Shown here one piece after another: positions 36,238 through 48,127 of a stretch of 64,000 nt of DNA. The notes below the pieces were generated by a model. It had not been told where the DNA came from, ran no database searches, and worked only from the letters and a program-made list of their open reading frames with translations. The stretch is from Corbicula japonica (Eukaryota > Mollusca > Bivalvia > Venerida > Cyrenidae), in NCBI GenBank assembly GCA_038501625.1, contig JAZAYU010000128.1, positions 434,001-498,000 of the forward strand. The letters are read 5' to 3'. Each line of letters begins with the position of its first letter. Positions within the stretch are counted from its first letter, which is position 1. The position numbers were made by a program, and so were the translations under genes.

Positions 36238-37399
36238 AGAGCAGTTTATACTACCATGCAGTACATGGTCAGAATAACCCGCGCTAGGCTAAAATACATG
36301 AAGAACTTTCAAATAATAACCATCTGTTTTAATTATGTTTATCTTGTAAAATTGTTTTAGGGGTTTGCAGACTGGAATGACATAATGAGAAAAGGCAAAG
36401 CTGAAACAACATCAGTTTATGTCGTCATGAGTCATGAATCAAGGTATTTATATCGCTTTTAATGTTTTTGTTTTTTGACAATATCATATGTATCATATTA
36501 AATGAAAAGAACATTCGGCTAACAGGCACTGTCGTGTACAACTGCGGAATGAAGAACAACAAGCCCACGTGGTAAATAATTATGATAGTATTGATGTGAA
36601 ACTCATTTTGATGAAATGTTAACAATAGTAACGAAGTAAAAACAGTAATTTCTTAATGAAATGCGCTTACCCCGAACATTTAACGATGTTTTATTAATTT
36701 GTTTCTTGATTCATGCAATTAAGTTCTGTTCTGGAATCTCGTTTAGTAATCTTTATCGGAGGAGACTATAGGTTTACCTCCCCGTGTGTCTCCCCGTCCG
36801 CAGCAAATCTTAATCAAATCGCATTTATCAACTCTGGTCTTCACCGCTATTAAATGTTATAAAAATTGCTCCTAATGAATCATGGTGAATGTTTGATGAA
36901 TATCAAAATGAATCCACTTTGACACCGAACAAGACAAATGTAAATCGTTCTCATACAAATGTTGGTTTGCAGAGAAAAGATATAAAGGGAAACAAAATGT
37001 ATGCTGTGTTTTTTAGTTTGCAGGCTAATGACGCATACTAATTTCGCCACGTGTAACACGCCAATTAAATTAGTCGAAATGGTGTGTAATTATTGGCACT
37101 ACTCTTATTAATGAGAATGGGAAGCACGGTTGGATAATATTATTATGCAAAAATAACAGAGGCATTTGTTCAACTATTGCCAGTTAACTATATTTTTCAT
37201 GCGGTCTTGGCTAAATAACCGTTATGATAGTTTATATTCTTTATTTCCTCAAATGTTATAAAAATAATTGCAGCAAGTTAAATGATTCCCTTTTTTCAGG
37301 TTGACTTCAATATGTCGGTCATACCCACCAGTATGTAGAGATTCTGGTTTTATTAAAACGGTAGACATTCTACGCAGAACTAACGCTGGTACTTCTTAA
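36238..37399 (+). pseudogene. Exon-like relics in A' (counterpart of 22507-23740)
   Basis: Plus-strand equivalents: a 'gagcagtttata' segment reading LPCSTWSE before a stop (36238-36287), 'gggtttgcagactggaatga' (36361-36443, followed by 'gtattt'), and a terminal segment 37300-37399 after 'cccttttttcag' reading CRSYPPVCRDSGFIKT to AGTS and TAA. Relative to copy A the last segment lacks 7 bp near its start but keeps the downstream frame and stop. Confidence 0.35.
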
Positions 37400-38797
37400 T
37401 TTACTGCACGAATACCATCAGCAAAACATCTCAGAGGTCAAAAGGACATAAAGGAAACACACAATAAACGAATTATTTTAGAATACAAAAGGAACTTACG
37501 ACAGACATTGAAAAAACTACAGTGTTCAAGGATCAATTTAGAACTTTACACCCTAATATTATTTTATCATCGTTACTTAAAATAAATATAGAAGTTTTGG
37601 AAAGAAAATTGAAGAGTTGAACTGGCGGGATAGCTACTTGACATAATATTACAAGAAAGTTAGCAATTTTCTTAAATGGAAGAACGAATGGAAAAATTAA
37701 TATAGTTGAACTAGTCTTATTGAAAAATTTAATAAGCTGAGGGTATAAAGAAGCTGGGTTGGAACTGCTTAAAAGTTAGTTTGATTCTCGCATAATGTGT
37801 CTGCGCAGAATATGTTCTGCTTATAAATATTGTTTGAATTATAATTATACTAATAAGGACTAGTTTCATGAACATCATATTGAGAAAATACTAATTGAGT
37901 TACAATTCATATTTTGTTCTGTAATTATCTCAGTTCTTATGATGTAGAAAGTGTATAAAATCTTGTGTACATACATAAAAACCATAATGAATCACCTGTT
38001 GTAGACGATATAGACCAATACACTTAAATGCTACAGTATTTTAGTTCTGTCATTATTTGTGATTCGTTTTTGGAAAGTTCTCTTCACAAATCTTTAGATC
38101 ATTCCGACAAATGTGTGAATCGTTGCCTTTTTAAAAATTTCTTTTGGGAATGTTATAGGAATGAAATGATTCTGTAAAACGCTAGGCTTTAAGTCTACTG
38201 AAAGAAGTTTTATAAGCATAATCTTTATGTATAGTTTAAGTAAACAAGTATGATCATACAAACATAATATGGCATTATATAAACATTATATATTTTACAG
38301 ACTTGTATTCTTGTGGTTCTTTAAAATAATGAACCATCAAATTTATTTTTTGTACTCATTAAGATGAGATAAATGATGTAGATTTCCTAGATTTATTTAT
38401 TTTACTTTCATTTCTTTAATTCTTTGATACTTTTACTAAGAAATAAGCAATAAGCGTTATATTTTAATTCATGTCCGTGAATGATATGGTTGCACCTACA
38501 ATTTTACCAAGATGTTTTCAGCTACGCTTGCTAAGTTATGCAATTCCCTTTTCTCAACCTATCTGTTTGATGACTAAACACAAAGACTATATGTTTATGT
38601 TAGACGTTAAGTGAGTCTTGATATCCACAATTTATAAAGTATTGAACGTAAAACTAAGAAAATACAATGTTGTTTTTGTAATTTATGTTTGAACGACCAA
38701 AATTATTTAACTTTTAATGATCTTACGACGTTGTTACATAATTTTTATTAATTATATATTTTAAACTGAAATTCTGCACTAACATTCCGGTAAAGTA

Positions 38798-39130
38798 TCC
38801 AGTTGAAATTTCTGCTGGAAAATGCAATAAACTTTTTGCACTGGATAGTATTTTGATAAATTGTCTGGCAGAAATTTCTGCTGGAAAGTTCCAAGCATGT
38901 TTTTCACCACCATTTGTTTTAGTAAAATTTCCAGCAGAAATTTCTGCTAGAAATATAATGATTAGAAGATATTCCAATTTGAACAGATATAACTGCTATG
39001 AGAGTGAAATTTCTAGCCGAAATTTCAGCTGAAATTATATAAAATCAAGGGTTATTATTAATTTCCACTGTTCCTATATTCATCATTCTGAACTTTTAAG
39101 AGATTTTCAGCAGAAATTTCTTCTAAAATG
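38798..39130. repeat. Palindrome array in A' (inverted counterpart of 20843-21213)
   Basis: 'ccagcagaaatttctgctgg' variants occur near 38805, 38868, 38930, 39008 and 39107. Palindrome cores are better kept than the spacers. Confidence 0.75.
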
Positions 39131-39308
39131 ATCAACATCCGCTGCATTTACAGAGCAAAACGTGGAATATAGACAGCTGTTTGCTATGAAAAATCGTTCT
39201 GTAGCAAAACTGATTTCAAAAGGGAAAAAAAGATTTTCCCTTTTTATTTTGGACTGCAATATCTGCGACGTTCAATAACACAGCGGCCTGCTTTATAACA
39301 GGGCCATT

Positions 39309-39352
39309 ATCATTAACACTTTGTCGGCCCCGGGCCGAAAAGTGTTAATGAT
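39309..39352. repeat. Palindrome with 22-bp arms
   Basis: 'atcattaacactttgtcgg' pairs with 'ccgaaaagtgttaatgat' around 'ccccgggc', with one mismatch. It lies just beyond the end of A'. Confidence 0.75.
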
Positions 39353-39662
39353 ATGAAGCGCGCATTTGAATCAATTTGATTGGCTAATAAGGCAGGGCCG
39401 AAAAAGTGATAAAGATTTCAGCATGAAACTCTAGGAAATGGCAGCCATTTTGTTTTCACTCGGTTTATTTGTCGACGCAGAGATTTTGCGTAATAAAATA
39501 AACTAAGTTTTCAAACATTAATTTATTGACGTTTATTTACTGAAAACTACTGAGTAAGAGTCTAAAACCGAACGTGTTATAAATTTACAACGTGAAGATT
39601 TCACAAATACACAGCATTTTCTGGCTTGGATCAAATACTTGTGGTTATTTAATAAAATTGTC

Positions 39663-39796
39663 AATAAATAAGTGATTTGATATTGACCCTGTTATTTGTC
39701 CTCGGGTCAATCGTATTAGCCCTCGGCCTTCGGTCTCGGGCCAATACGACTGCCCTTGGACAAATAACAGGGCCAATATCAAATCACTTATTTATT
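39663..39796. mobile_element. Foldback hairpin element, about 62-bp arms
   Basis: 'aataaataagtgatttgata' through 'gtattagccctcgg' is mirrored by 'ctcgggccaatacgac' through 'caaatcacttatttatt' around a 'ccttcgg' loop. Same architecture as the element at 14504 but different arm sequence. Confidence 0.75.
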
Positions 39797-42045
39797 AACA
39801 TATATTAAAGATAAAAAAAAAAACAAGAAAATAATTTTGCAAACAGAGAGCTATGTTTTTAATTAAACTTTTTTAATTTGACAATCTTGTTACTATGTCA
39901 CACTGCCAACATTTTGTATGTCAATAGGTTTTCATATTGTTTTTCTCAGTTAATTCATAAAAAAACTTAAGGAAACTGCCATTTTGCTTGACACAATTTT
40001 AATTTGTTTAAATACTTCACCACGTTTTATTTTTTTGAGAAATAAGCATTTGAGTCAATTTGTTTCTTTACTGTTCCACATGACGTCAGAGCGCACAAGG
40101 GAAACAGTCGAAACTATTGACCGGTCAACAGTTCGCAAACATTGACTTTTTTAGAATTCCAGAAATCAGTCAAAACTACCAAATTACATTTATACAAGTT
40201 TTAGCTTTCCAAAAAGCTAGTCGGTCATTAGCAAATAAATTAAAAGAATAAGTAGGTATGTATTCGTTCATGTATTTACTTTTGGACCAATGTAAGTCAA
40301 TGATATGGCCAGTTTTCTGTCGATCAAAGTCACACAGACTGTATCTGACAAACTATTTGTGAATTTAATTGATGTTTCAAGTTTCAAGTTTATTTCCATT
40401 TACATTTCTCTGTATGTACAAACATAAACAAGAGAACATATAAACATTGTACAATTCTGTTACTTTAAAGCATGCAAACAAAGTTGAACGGCTGATGTTT
40501 GATTTATTGAAACATGAAGAATACGTGTACGGGCTAAAGGCATCAATATAAATAATCATGTCTCTAGTAGACGTAATTTTTTTTTCAGGACGTGTAGAAA
40601 TAATTACGTTGTTTAAGCACCAGCGAATCTGATGAATATGTTACATCAACGCGAATGCTCAAAGAGGTACCATAGAACTTTCCACAGTTGATACTTATTT
40701 GTACATTGAGAGAAAAGCCACGCTTATAAGATTCAGTATTCATTATCAACATTCATAAAATGTAGTTTTAGTTGGTTCAGCAGATCTCGTCAAACTTGAA
40801 ATTGACGAGCGTTAAAAGACAGTAAACAATAAATTAGGATGCTGATGCATTTATTACTTTCACTTAAGCTTTATGCTGCTATTGTCTTTTGTTTTTGTTT
40901 GAACGATTTTTTGTAAAACTATTAAAGGAACTCAAGAAGCACTATTTGTATTTAAATTAATCTTTCATTATAAAAATTGTCGTTATGCCACTGTTCTGAA
41001 AACAACTTTTTCTTTACTTTAAAGGCTGGTTTTGCATTCCTTGCAGTATATTCTAGTAGATCGCCCTAACATAGAAATGATAGTGCTTGTGTTGTCTACC
41101 TTACTGTACTTGTCAAAATAATGTTATCGTTTAGTATCCCAAGACCGAAATCAGATCCGTTATATTGCATGTGTATGGGGAAGCAGTCATTGGGGTCACG
41201 GGCATCCCCGGAAATCTTTTACAAGTAAAACTCAATTTGGATTGCAACTGCGACGAGTCCAACCGTTCACTATAGACCCCAAGAAGAGAACGCATAGATA
41301 TATGCGGTTTTGAGAGGGAATATGGGAATCAAAATAAATCAATTCGTATTTCGTTAATAATGCATAAATTCAAGGGCAAGTTTTGAACTTTATGGCGGCG
41401 AAAGTTTTGTAACATAAATTAAATAGTTAAAGTTTAAATGATAAAAATACAGAAGCACGTATAGAATGGTTACCAAGTTTCTATTTCAAAACAATCGTTT
41501 AAGTTTTGTTTTCTTAAAATAGATTAAAAGGTCGCTTTGAAAACCACCGAAGACGAAAAATGTGAAAATATTACAGGCTCGGTTTCATTGAGCCTGTTAA
41601 AGACTTTAAAGCATATCAAAAACATAAAATACCGCATCGTAATTAGAGCTCCAACTTGGATATCAAAAGGACAGGGTATAGATAGATCTAAAAAAACATG
41701 GCAGTTTTTGTGCAACAAGCTCAAAACAAGGCACTTTTATGCAAATCTTTGAGAAAGAGCATAATACATGTATATAAATGTCCCTCTAAATGAGTAATTG
41801 CGAATTAAAGATAAAATGTAATGTTCATAACTAATGAAGACATGGGTAGTCATCAAACCAACTAGGTTTAAACTCTCGCATCTCAGGTTATTTCAATAGT
41901 GCGCTAGTGAAATGCAAAAGTGTGTAATTATGGATTGAAATTATATTTCAACAAACTTGACTAAGTACTTGTAACTGAGGTAACGTGTCGCCATTTATCC
42001 TATAAATTGATATCAGACAAGTTCAATAAACAAAAAAAAAATATT
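39797..42045. other. Gene-poor spacer
   Basis: AT-rich. Part of repeat family R occurs at 41527-41605 ('gaaaaccaccgaagacg', 'acaggctcggtttcat'). Small frames (40377-40559 -, 41524-41752 both strands) have no recognisable content. Confidence 0.45.
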
Positions 42046-42270
42046 GCTGATCTCCTATGTTTACTTTAAACAATGGCCATGTCACATTCGCTAAACCTCC
42101 GGTATCTTCTGATAACATTCACCAAATTTGCACTGGAAATCGCAAACAAATGGAAAAATCGCTGATCCACCCCCCCCCCTTTTTTTTACTTTAAACAATG
42201 ATCACCTCACTTCGCTAAACTTACGTTAACTTCTGAGAACATTCGCAACATTTGCACTGGAAAGCGCAAA
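42046..42270. repeat. Tandem duplication, two ~115-bp units
   Basis: Both units contain 'tttactttaaacaatg', 'ttcgctaaac' and 'atttgcactggaaa'; the second opens with a poly-C/poly-T run (near 42170). Confidence 0.7.
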
Positions 42271-43085
42271 AAGCAAAATCTCTCTTTAAAAGACAATATT
42301 TTGACAATTAAGCAAGTTCTGAGCATTCGTTTCCTCCTAAATGCGTGTTTAAAACATCTCCTCGTTTACTATAAGCCTCTACTGTTTCACGACCGTATGT
42401 TTGGTGATTTATACCACAAAAAATAAATTTTTAAAATTAACACATGGGTAGAAGTGTTCATCAATTTTCAAAGTCAATGCATGGACATGCGTTTTTTTGA
42501 AACCCGCATAATGTCATCTAACATGGCATACACTGAAATTGACATCATTAAAACTAACAAACAAAAACAGGAAAATGTGCGAGAACCACCAATATTACAT
42601 GTTTAAGTTCAGCATTCTAACGAAATTGTTGAAGATCAGAATAGTAAATTTAATAATTTGAGTCCCTGTCAGGCTGCTCATCCCCCCACCCTAGGACAGT
42701 GACGAAATTTTGTTGTTGAACTCTAGATTTTGGAATACATTTTTGGTTGAAAGTGTATGCTAATGACCGACTAGCTTTTTGTAAACTTTTGTTTACAGGG
42801 AGAACTCCAATCGAGTGCGTCGGAACTGTGTTCTGGCAGCGTTCTACCCATTCCATCGAAAAAGGTGGTGTGAATCGGTCAGTGTTTTATACTGCACCAA
42901 ACTGAAATATTTTTAGATACTTTTTTTTTGCCATAAAATAAGATAATGGTTATATTTCAGTACTATGCCAAGAATTTCACCAACATAAATACCAGAAATA
43001 GTGTTATTTTTCAGTAAATTATAAATATTGCGTTTTGTTGACTGATCTAAAAACTAGGAAAACTTAGTTGAACTATGAAGTATGG
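42271..43085. other. Gene-poor DNA before the assembly gap
   Basis: A minus-strand frame (42856-42650) contains VERCQNTVPTHSIGVLPVNK but has no splice context or known domain. Nothing else was recognised. Confidence 0.4.
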
Positions 43086-43585
43086 NNNNNNNNNNNNNNN
43101 NNNNNNNNNNNNNNNNNNNNNNNNNNNNNNNNNNNNNNNNNNNNNNNNNNNNNNNNNNNNNNNNNNNNNNNNNNNNNNNNNNNNNNNNNNNNNNNNNNNN
43201 NNNNNNNNNNNNNNNNNNNNNNNNNNNNNNNNNNNNNNNNNNNNNNNNNNNNNNNNNNNNNNNNNNNNNNNNNNNNNNNNNNNNNNNNNNNNNNNNNNNN
43301 NNNNNNNNNNNNNNNNNNNNNNNNNNNNNNNNNNNNNNNNNNNNNNNNNNNNNNNNNNNNNNNNNNNNNNNNNNNNNNNNNNNNNNNNNNNNNNNNNNNN
43401 NNNNNNNNNNNNNNNNNNNNNNNNNNNNNNNNNNNNNNNNNNNNNNNNNNNNNNNNNNNNNNNNNNNNNNNNNNNNNNNNNNNNNNNNNNNNNNNNNNNN
43501 NNNNNNNNNNNNNNNNNNNNNNNNNNNNNNNNNNNNNNNNNNNNNNNNNNNNNNNNNNNNNNNNNNNNNNNNNNNNNNNNNNNNN
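43086..43585. other. Assembly gap (500 N)
   Basis: Exactly 500 N, a conventional scaffold-gap length, so the true distance is unknown. It directly precedes a tandem repeat. Any open frame running through it is meaningless. Confidence 0.99.
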
Positions 43586-44345
43586 GGCTTCAAGAATATC
43601 AATGAGAATGACTTGTGGCACTATAGCAATAAGCTATATTTTATCATTGTCAGCTTCAAGCACGTCAAGAAGAATGACTTTGGCAATATAGCAATAAGCG
43701 ATATTTTCTCATTGTGAGCTTCAATCATGTCAAGAAGGAGACTTTGGCAAGATAGCAATAAGCGATATTTTATCATTGTGAGCTTCAAGCATGTCAAGAA
43801 GAATGATGACTGGTGGCACTATAGCAATAAGCTATATTTTATCATTGTGATCTGCAACCATGTCAAGGAGAATGACTTCTGGCACTATAGCAATAAGAAA
43901 AAGCGATATTTTATCATTGTGATGTTCAACCATGTCAAGAAGACATGACTGGCGGCACTATAGCAATAAGCGATATTTTACCATTGTAAGGTCCAACGAT
44001 GACAAGAAGAATGACTGGTGGAACTATAGCAACAAGCGATATTTTATCATTGTGAGCTTCAACTATGTCAAGGAGAATGACTTGTGGCAATATAGCAATA
44101 AGCTATATTTTATCATTCTAAGCTTCAAGAATGTAAAGAAGAATGACTGTTGGCACTTGAGCAACAAGCTAAATTTTATCACTGTGAGCTTCAACCATGT
44201 CAAGGCAAATGAATCGTGGCACTATAGCAATAAGCTATATGTTATAATTGTAAGCTTCAATCATGTCAAGGAGAATGACTTGTAGCACAATTGCAAAAAG
44301 CTATATTTTACCATTGTGAGCTTCAACCATGTCAAAGAGAATGAC
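43586..44345 (+). repeat. 66-bp minisatellite, about 11 copies
   Basis: Each unit reads approximately 'gcttcaaccatgtcaagaag', 'aatgacttgtggcac', 'tatagcaataagc', 'tatattttatcattgtga'. Because 66 is a multiple of 3, one frame stays largely open and gives repeated [19 protein letters not shown] text over 43727-44285. I consider this a by-product. The left edge is the gap, so true copy number is unknown. Confidence 0.9.
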
Positions 44346-44347
44346 TG

Positions 44348-44447
<100 letters not shown>

Positions 44448-44454
44448 TAACATA

Positions 44455-45415
44455 TGTATGGTCAAATCCCCCAAATGAATAGGAGTCCTCTACTCAATAA
44501 GGAAATCCATCGTTAAAAGTTTGAAGGCTCTGAGTGAAAAAGAACTCCTGTTATTGAGCGGAAACGGTTTTCACTCTTCAGGCCCCTGTGACATTGACCC
44601 TTGACCTACTGGGTTTTTCTACTCAATAAGGGCTATCACCATATGAAGTTTGAATGCTCTGGGTCAAACGGTACTCCGGTTATTGAGCGGAAACGGTTTT
44701 CACTCTTCTGGCCCCAGTGACCTTGACCTTTGACCTACTAACCCCAAAATCAATACGAGTCCTCTACTCAATAAGGACATTCATTGTATGATGTTTGAAG
44801 GCTCTGGGTGAAATAGAACTCCTGTTATTGAGCGGCAACGGTTTTCACTCTTCGGGCTCCTGTGACCTTGACCTTTGACCTACTGACCCCAAATTCAATA
44901 GGGTTCTTCTACTTAATAAGGGCCATCGCCCTGTGGTTTGAATGCTGTGGGTCAAACAGTTATTGAGCGGAAACAAAGTGTGACAGACGGACTGACGGAC
45001 AGACAGACGGACGGACGGACAGGGCAGAAACAATATGTCTCCCCCAGCGGGGGGAGACATAATTTAGTCGAAAACTTGAAAAGTGTTCATTTCGACAAGT
45101 ATGCATCACACAGAAAAGCCCATGATCATACTCAGACACATCACACAGAAAAACCCATGATCATACCCGGACACCCGGAACCCCTGAATTATCTATCTCG
45201 GGCCCCTGTGACCTTGACCTTTGACCTACTGACCCCAAAATTAATAGGGTTCTTCTACTCAATAAGGGCCATCACCCTGTGAAGTTTGAATGCTGTGGGT
45301 CAAACGGTACTCCAGTTATTGAGCGGAAACGAAGTATGACAGACGGATAGACAGACTGACGGACAGATGGACAGGGCAAAAACAATATGTCTCCCCCAGA
45401 GGGGCGAGACATAAT
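44455..45415 (+). repeat. Tandem cluster of a bivalve-type interspersed repeat
   Basis: Units of about 150-190 bp share 'ctactcaataagg', 'gttattgagcgg', 'aacggttttcactcttc' and 'tgaccttgacctttgacct'. Two units end in a (gacg)-rich tract followed by a hairpin, 'tatgtctcccccagc' with its complement (45034-45061 and 45386-45413). Between them two copies of a ~37-bp block ('cacacagaaaa' plus 'cccatgatcata') intervene. Frames on both strands (44845-45060, 44938-45282) are by-products. Confidence 0.85.
44718..44736 (-). promoter_or_regulatory. DR1-like nuclear receptor motif within the repeat
   Basis: 'tgaccttgacctttgacct' on the plus strand reads AGGTCA-A-AGGTCA-AGGTCA on the minus strand: a perfect DR1 followed by an extended half-site TCAAGGTCA. 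The identical 19-mer occurs at 44863-44881 and 45209-45227, with a degenerate version near 44590. Function is not shown. Confidence 0.4.
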
Positions 45416-46314
45416 AATGTGTCGATTATATAAAAGAAACAGTTACTCGATCGTATTCAAAATGTGATTCCTAGTTCTTAGGAAAGAAATGTACGAATGA
45501 TTACAGTACCTGTTAATTTTAAACATATATTGGTATAAAAAATGAACAAAATTATAACTCTAAGCCGGCTAGAATACAACGACGATACATCGCTGAATTC
45601 ATCTGTTTTCTCCAATTTAGAGAGATCATGTAATATAAAATATATATCACGAATAAGTAAACCCATTTTGACAGAAAAACTCAAGGAGCTCGGATATGAC
45701 TGTTGCAAATATACAGTAGGAATTGTAATCCGTTTTCTTTGTTTTCATATCAGACATCTTGACTCAAAAGAGGCAACCACATGTCTTTGATTTTTTTAAG
45801 CTATTCACTGTCAAATCTTGTCGACCAGACTATTTTAAACCTGATATATTCGCAAATTCGTAAAACCCGAATCTGTTATGCTTTATCGCATATGCTTTAA
45901 GAAGACACTTTGATCTTCCGTCCATTCTGTTAGCAATGGTTTAGGATAAAACCAATATTTCTGTACATAAACGTAGCGTATGACGCATGCGCACAACATA
46001 TTGAAAGAACTCTATTTCTTACTTCAATATGCACGCAGTTTCAACAAATTAGAACATGTCATGTTTCTGTTTTCTTTTCTACCAACATGTAATGTGCAAA
46101 ATCTGTATGTTTTAAAGCAATAAACGAAAAAACCATGTCAATACTAAAATAGTCTCTTAAACAAAACATTGTACGCTTGTTGCTACTTAACTTCTACATT
46201 TCTACATGTACGTGTCACAATAAACACCTGCAATATTGTTACTTGGGTCGAATAATTAATAGAAACTACAATTCACGTTTGCTTCTACATGTAAAAGTCG
46301 GCCATATGTATTCT
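45416..46314. other. Gene-poor spacer
   Basis: AT-rich with small overlapping frames on both strands (45478-45790) that have no recognisable content. Confidence 0.45.
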
Positions 46315-46705
46315 GTCGAGGTTTATTAGTGGCTACTGAAATCAATATTCTAAAATAACGTCATAATTGTGGTTTTGTTTATTAGTGTCTACTTTAATCG
46401 AAAATCTGAAATGACCGTCATGTTTTTTTGTAGCGTTTATTAGTGTCTAATCAATGATCAGAAATGACCGTTATGGTTTTGGTAGTGTTTATCAGTGTCT
46501 ACTTTAATTAATAATCTGAAATGACCGTCATGGTTTATGGTAGTGTTTATTAGTGTCTAATCAATAATCAGAAATGACCGTTATGGTTTTGGTAGTGTTT
46601 ATTAGTGTCTGCTTTAATCAATAATCTGAAATGACCGTCACGGTTTTGGTAGTGTGTATTAGTGTCTACTTTATTCAATAATCTGAAATGACCGTCACGG
46701 TATAT
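46315..46705. repeat. Minisatellite with alternating long and short units
   Basis: Seven units beginning 'tttattagtgtct' contain 'gaaatgaccgt'. Long units (57-58 bp, 'actttaatcaataatctg') alternate with short ones (52 bp, 'aatcaataatcag') in the middle, making a ~110-bp higher-order repeat. Confidence 0.85.
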
Positions 46706-47095
46706 AAACAAGCCAAAAGTAAGAAGAAGAAGAATTGTTGTCAACTAAATTGTTTATTCGTTGTAACTAAACTGTTTAACTTTCATCCTATTTATCAATC
46801 TTTATGTATAATTAGTCTAGGGGCATGCTTTTGACAAAAATGGAAAAGTACAAGTGGCGTGAATATCGTGAACCATTTTATCTAGTAAAACATAAAGGCT
46901 TAGCTATAAATTGTACTTGGATATCAGGCGTTAGGTATCCTAATTATTAAATTATTGATTTCAATTTTGCGGAAATAATGTTTGTTTGAATTGTTTCTGG
47001 CAGCAATTTGTTCTGAATAATATCTTGTTTACTTATGGCATAGATTGATTAAATATAACATCGAATATGTTTTCCGCTGTAAGCTATACATATAT
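46706..47095. other. Spacer before copy B
   Basis: AT-rich, no feature recognised; ends at the sharp start of homology with copy A. Confidence 0.4.
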
Positions 47096-48127
47096 AACAG
47101 CTTCCAATTGTGTTTGATCATTTCCATGTGATCAAGTTGTAAGTTTCTACAACTTTTTCAGGTTTTTTTTTATTTCAACAAAGTTTCAAGAAATAGCGTC
47201 TTTAACAAATATTTGTTAAAGCTTTTACTAAATAACTGCATACACTATGTCACTTTTCACTTGATCATCGGAGTTTAACAAATCTTTGTTAAACTATTCC
47301 CATCACTTGACAGAGATGTGGAAAGAAAATCGGCCGAATCGTTAACAATAATTTGTTAACATCTCTGGTTGCTGTTACTGAATCTGCCGTCAGTCAAAAG
47401 TGTTTAACAAATCTTTGTTAAAGCGTATACTATTCTCGGCACTTGAGAGAGCTGTGGGAAGAAAATCGGCCGAGCTGTTAACAATAATTTGTTAACATCT
47501 CTGTTCGCTGTTGCTGAATCTACCATCAGTAATAGGAGTTTAACAAATCTTTGTTAAAGCGTGAACTTTTCTCCTTGACAAAGATGCAGAAAGAAAATAG
47601 GCCGAATTGTTAACAATAATTTGTTAACATCTCTGTTCGCTGTTACTGAATCTACCGCCAGTCAGATTTCGGAACATAACAAATATTTGTTAATGATTAT
47701 ATGAGATTCCTAAGGTGGCAAAAATATTCAATGGTTATCGGCTGGATATCAATGTTTTAACAATATTTGTTTATATGTTTAATCTTTAAAATTTTCAGTC
47801 TGATTTCAAAATCTTTTATATAAAAAATAAATATATCATGTAGTTTTTAGTTCGTTCTTCCACTTAAGAAAACTGTTGAATTTCTTGTAATATTATGTCA
47901 AGTATCTATTCCACCAGTTTAATGATGACGGTTCTTAAACTTCTAAATTTAATTTAAGTAAATAATTAGGGTATTAAGTTCTAATAAAATTGTTCCTAGT
48001 ACACTGTAATCTTTTTCAATGTCTGTCGATAGTTCCTTTTGTATTCTAAAATAATTCGTTTATTGGTTGTTTCCTTTATGTCCTTTTGACCTCTGAGTTG
48101 TTTTGCTGATAGTATTCGCGCAGTTAT

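Larger units (their letters stand above)
34910..39265 (-). repeat. Inverted, diverged copy of part of A (A')
   Basis: Read on the minus strand this segment follows copy A from about 20690 to 24890: the palindrome array, the exon-like relics, a 'cgcgtatttcgcgc' block (near 35840) and 'gaaattaaacaaattatttg' (near 34945) occur in the same order. Divergence is much greater than between A and B, with many substitutions and indels, so it is older. It carries a PLE 3' fragment (36094-36214) missing from A and B. Confidence 0.85.

Noticed and set aside
43054..43717. Long ORFs across 43.05-43.72 kb
   Set aside because: They consist mostly of N and are artefacts of the assembly gap.
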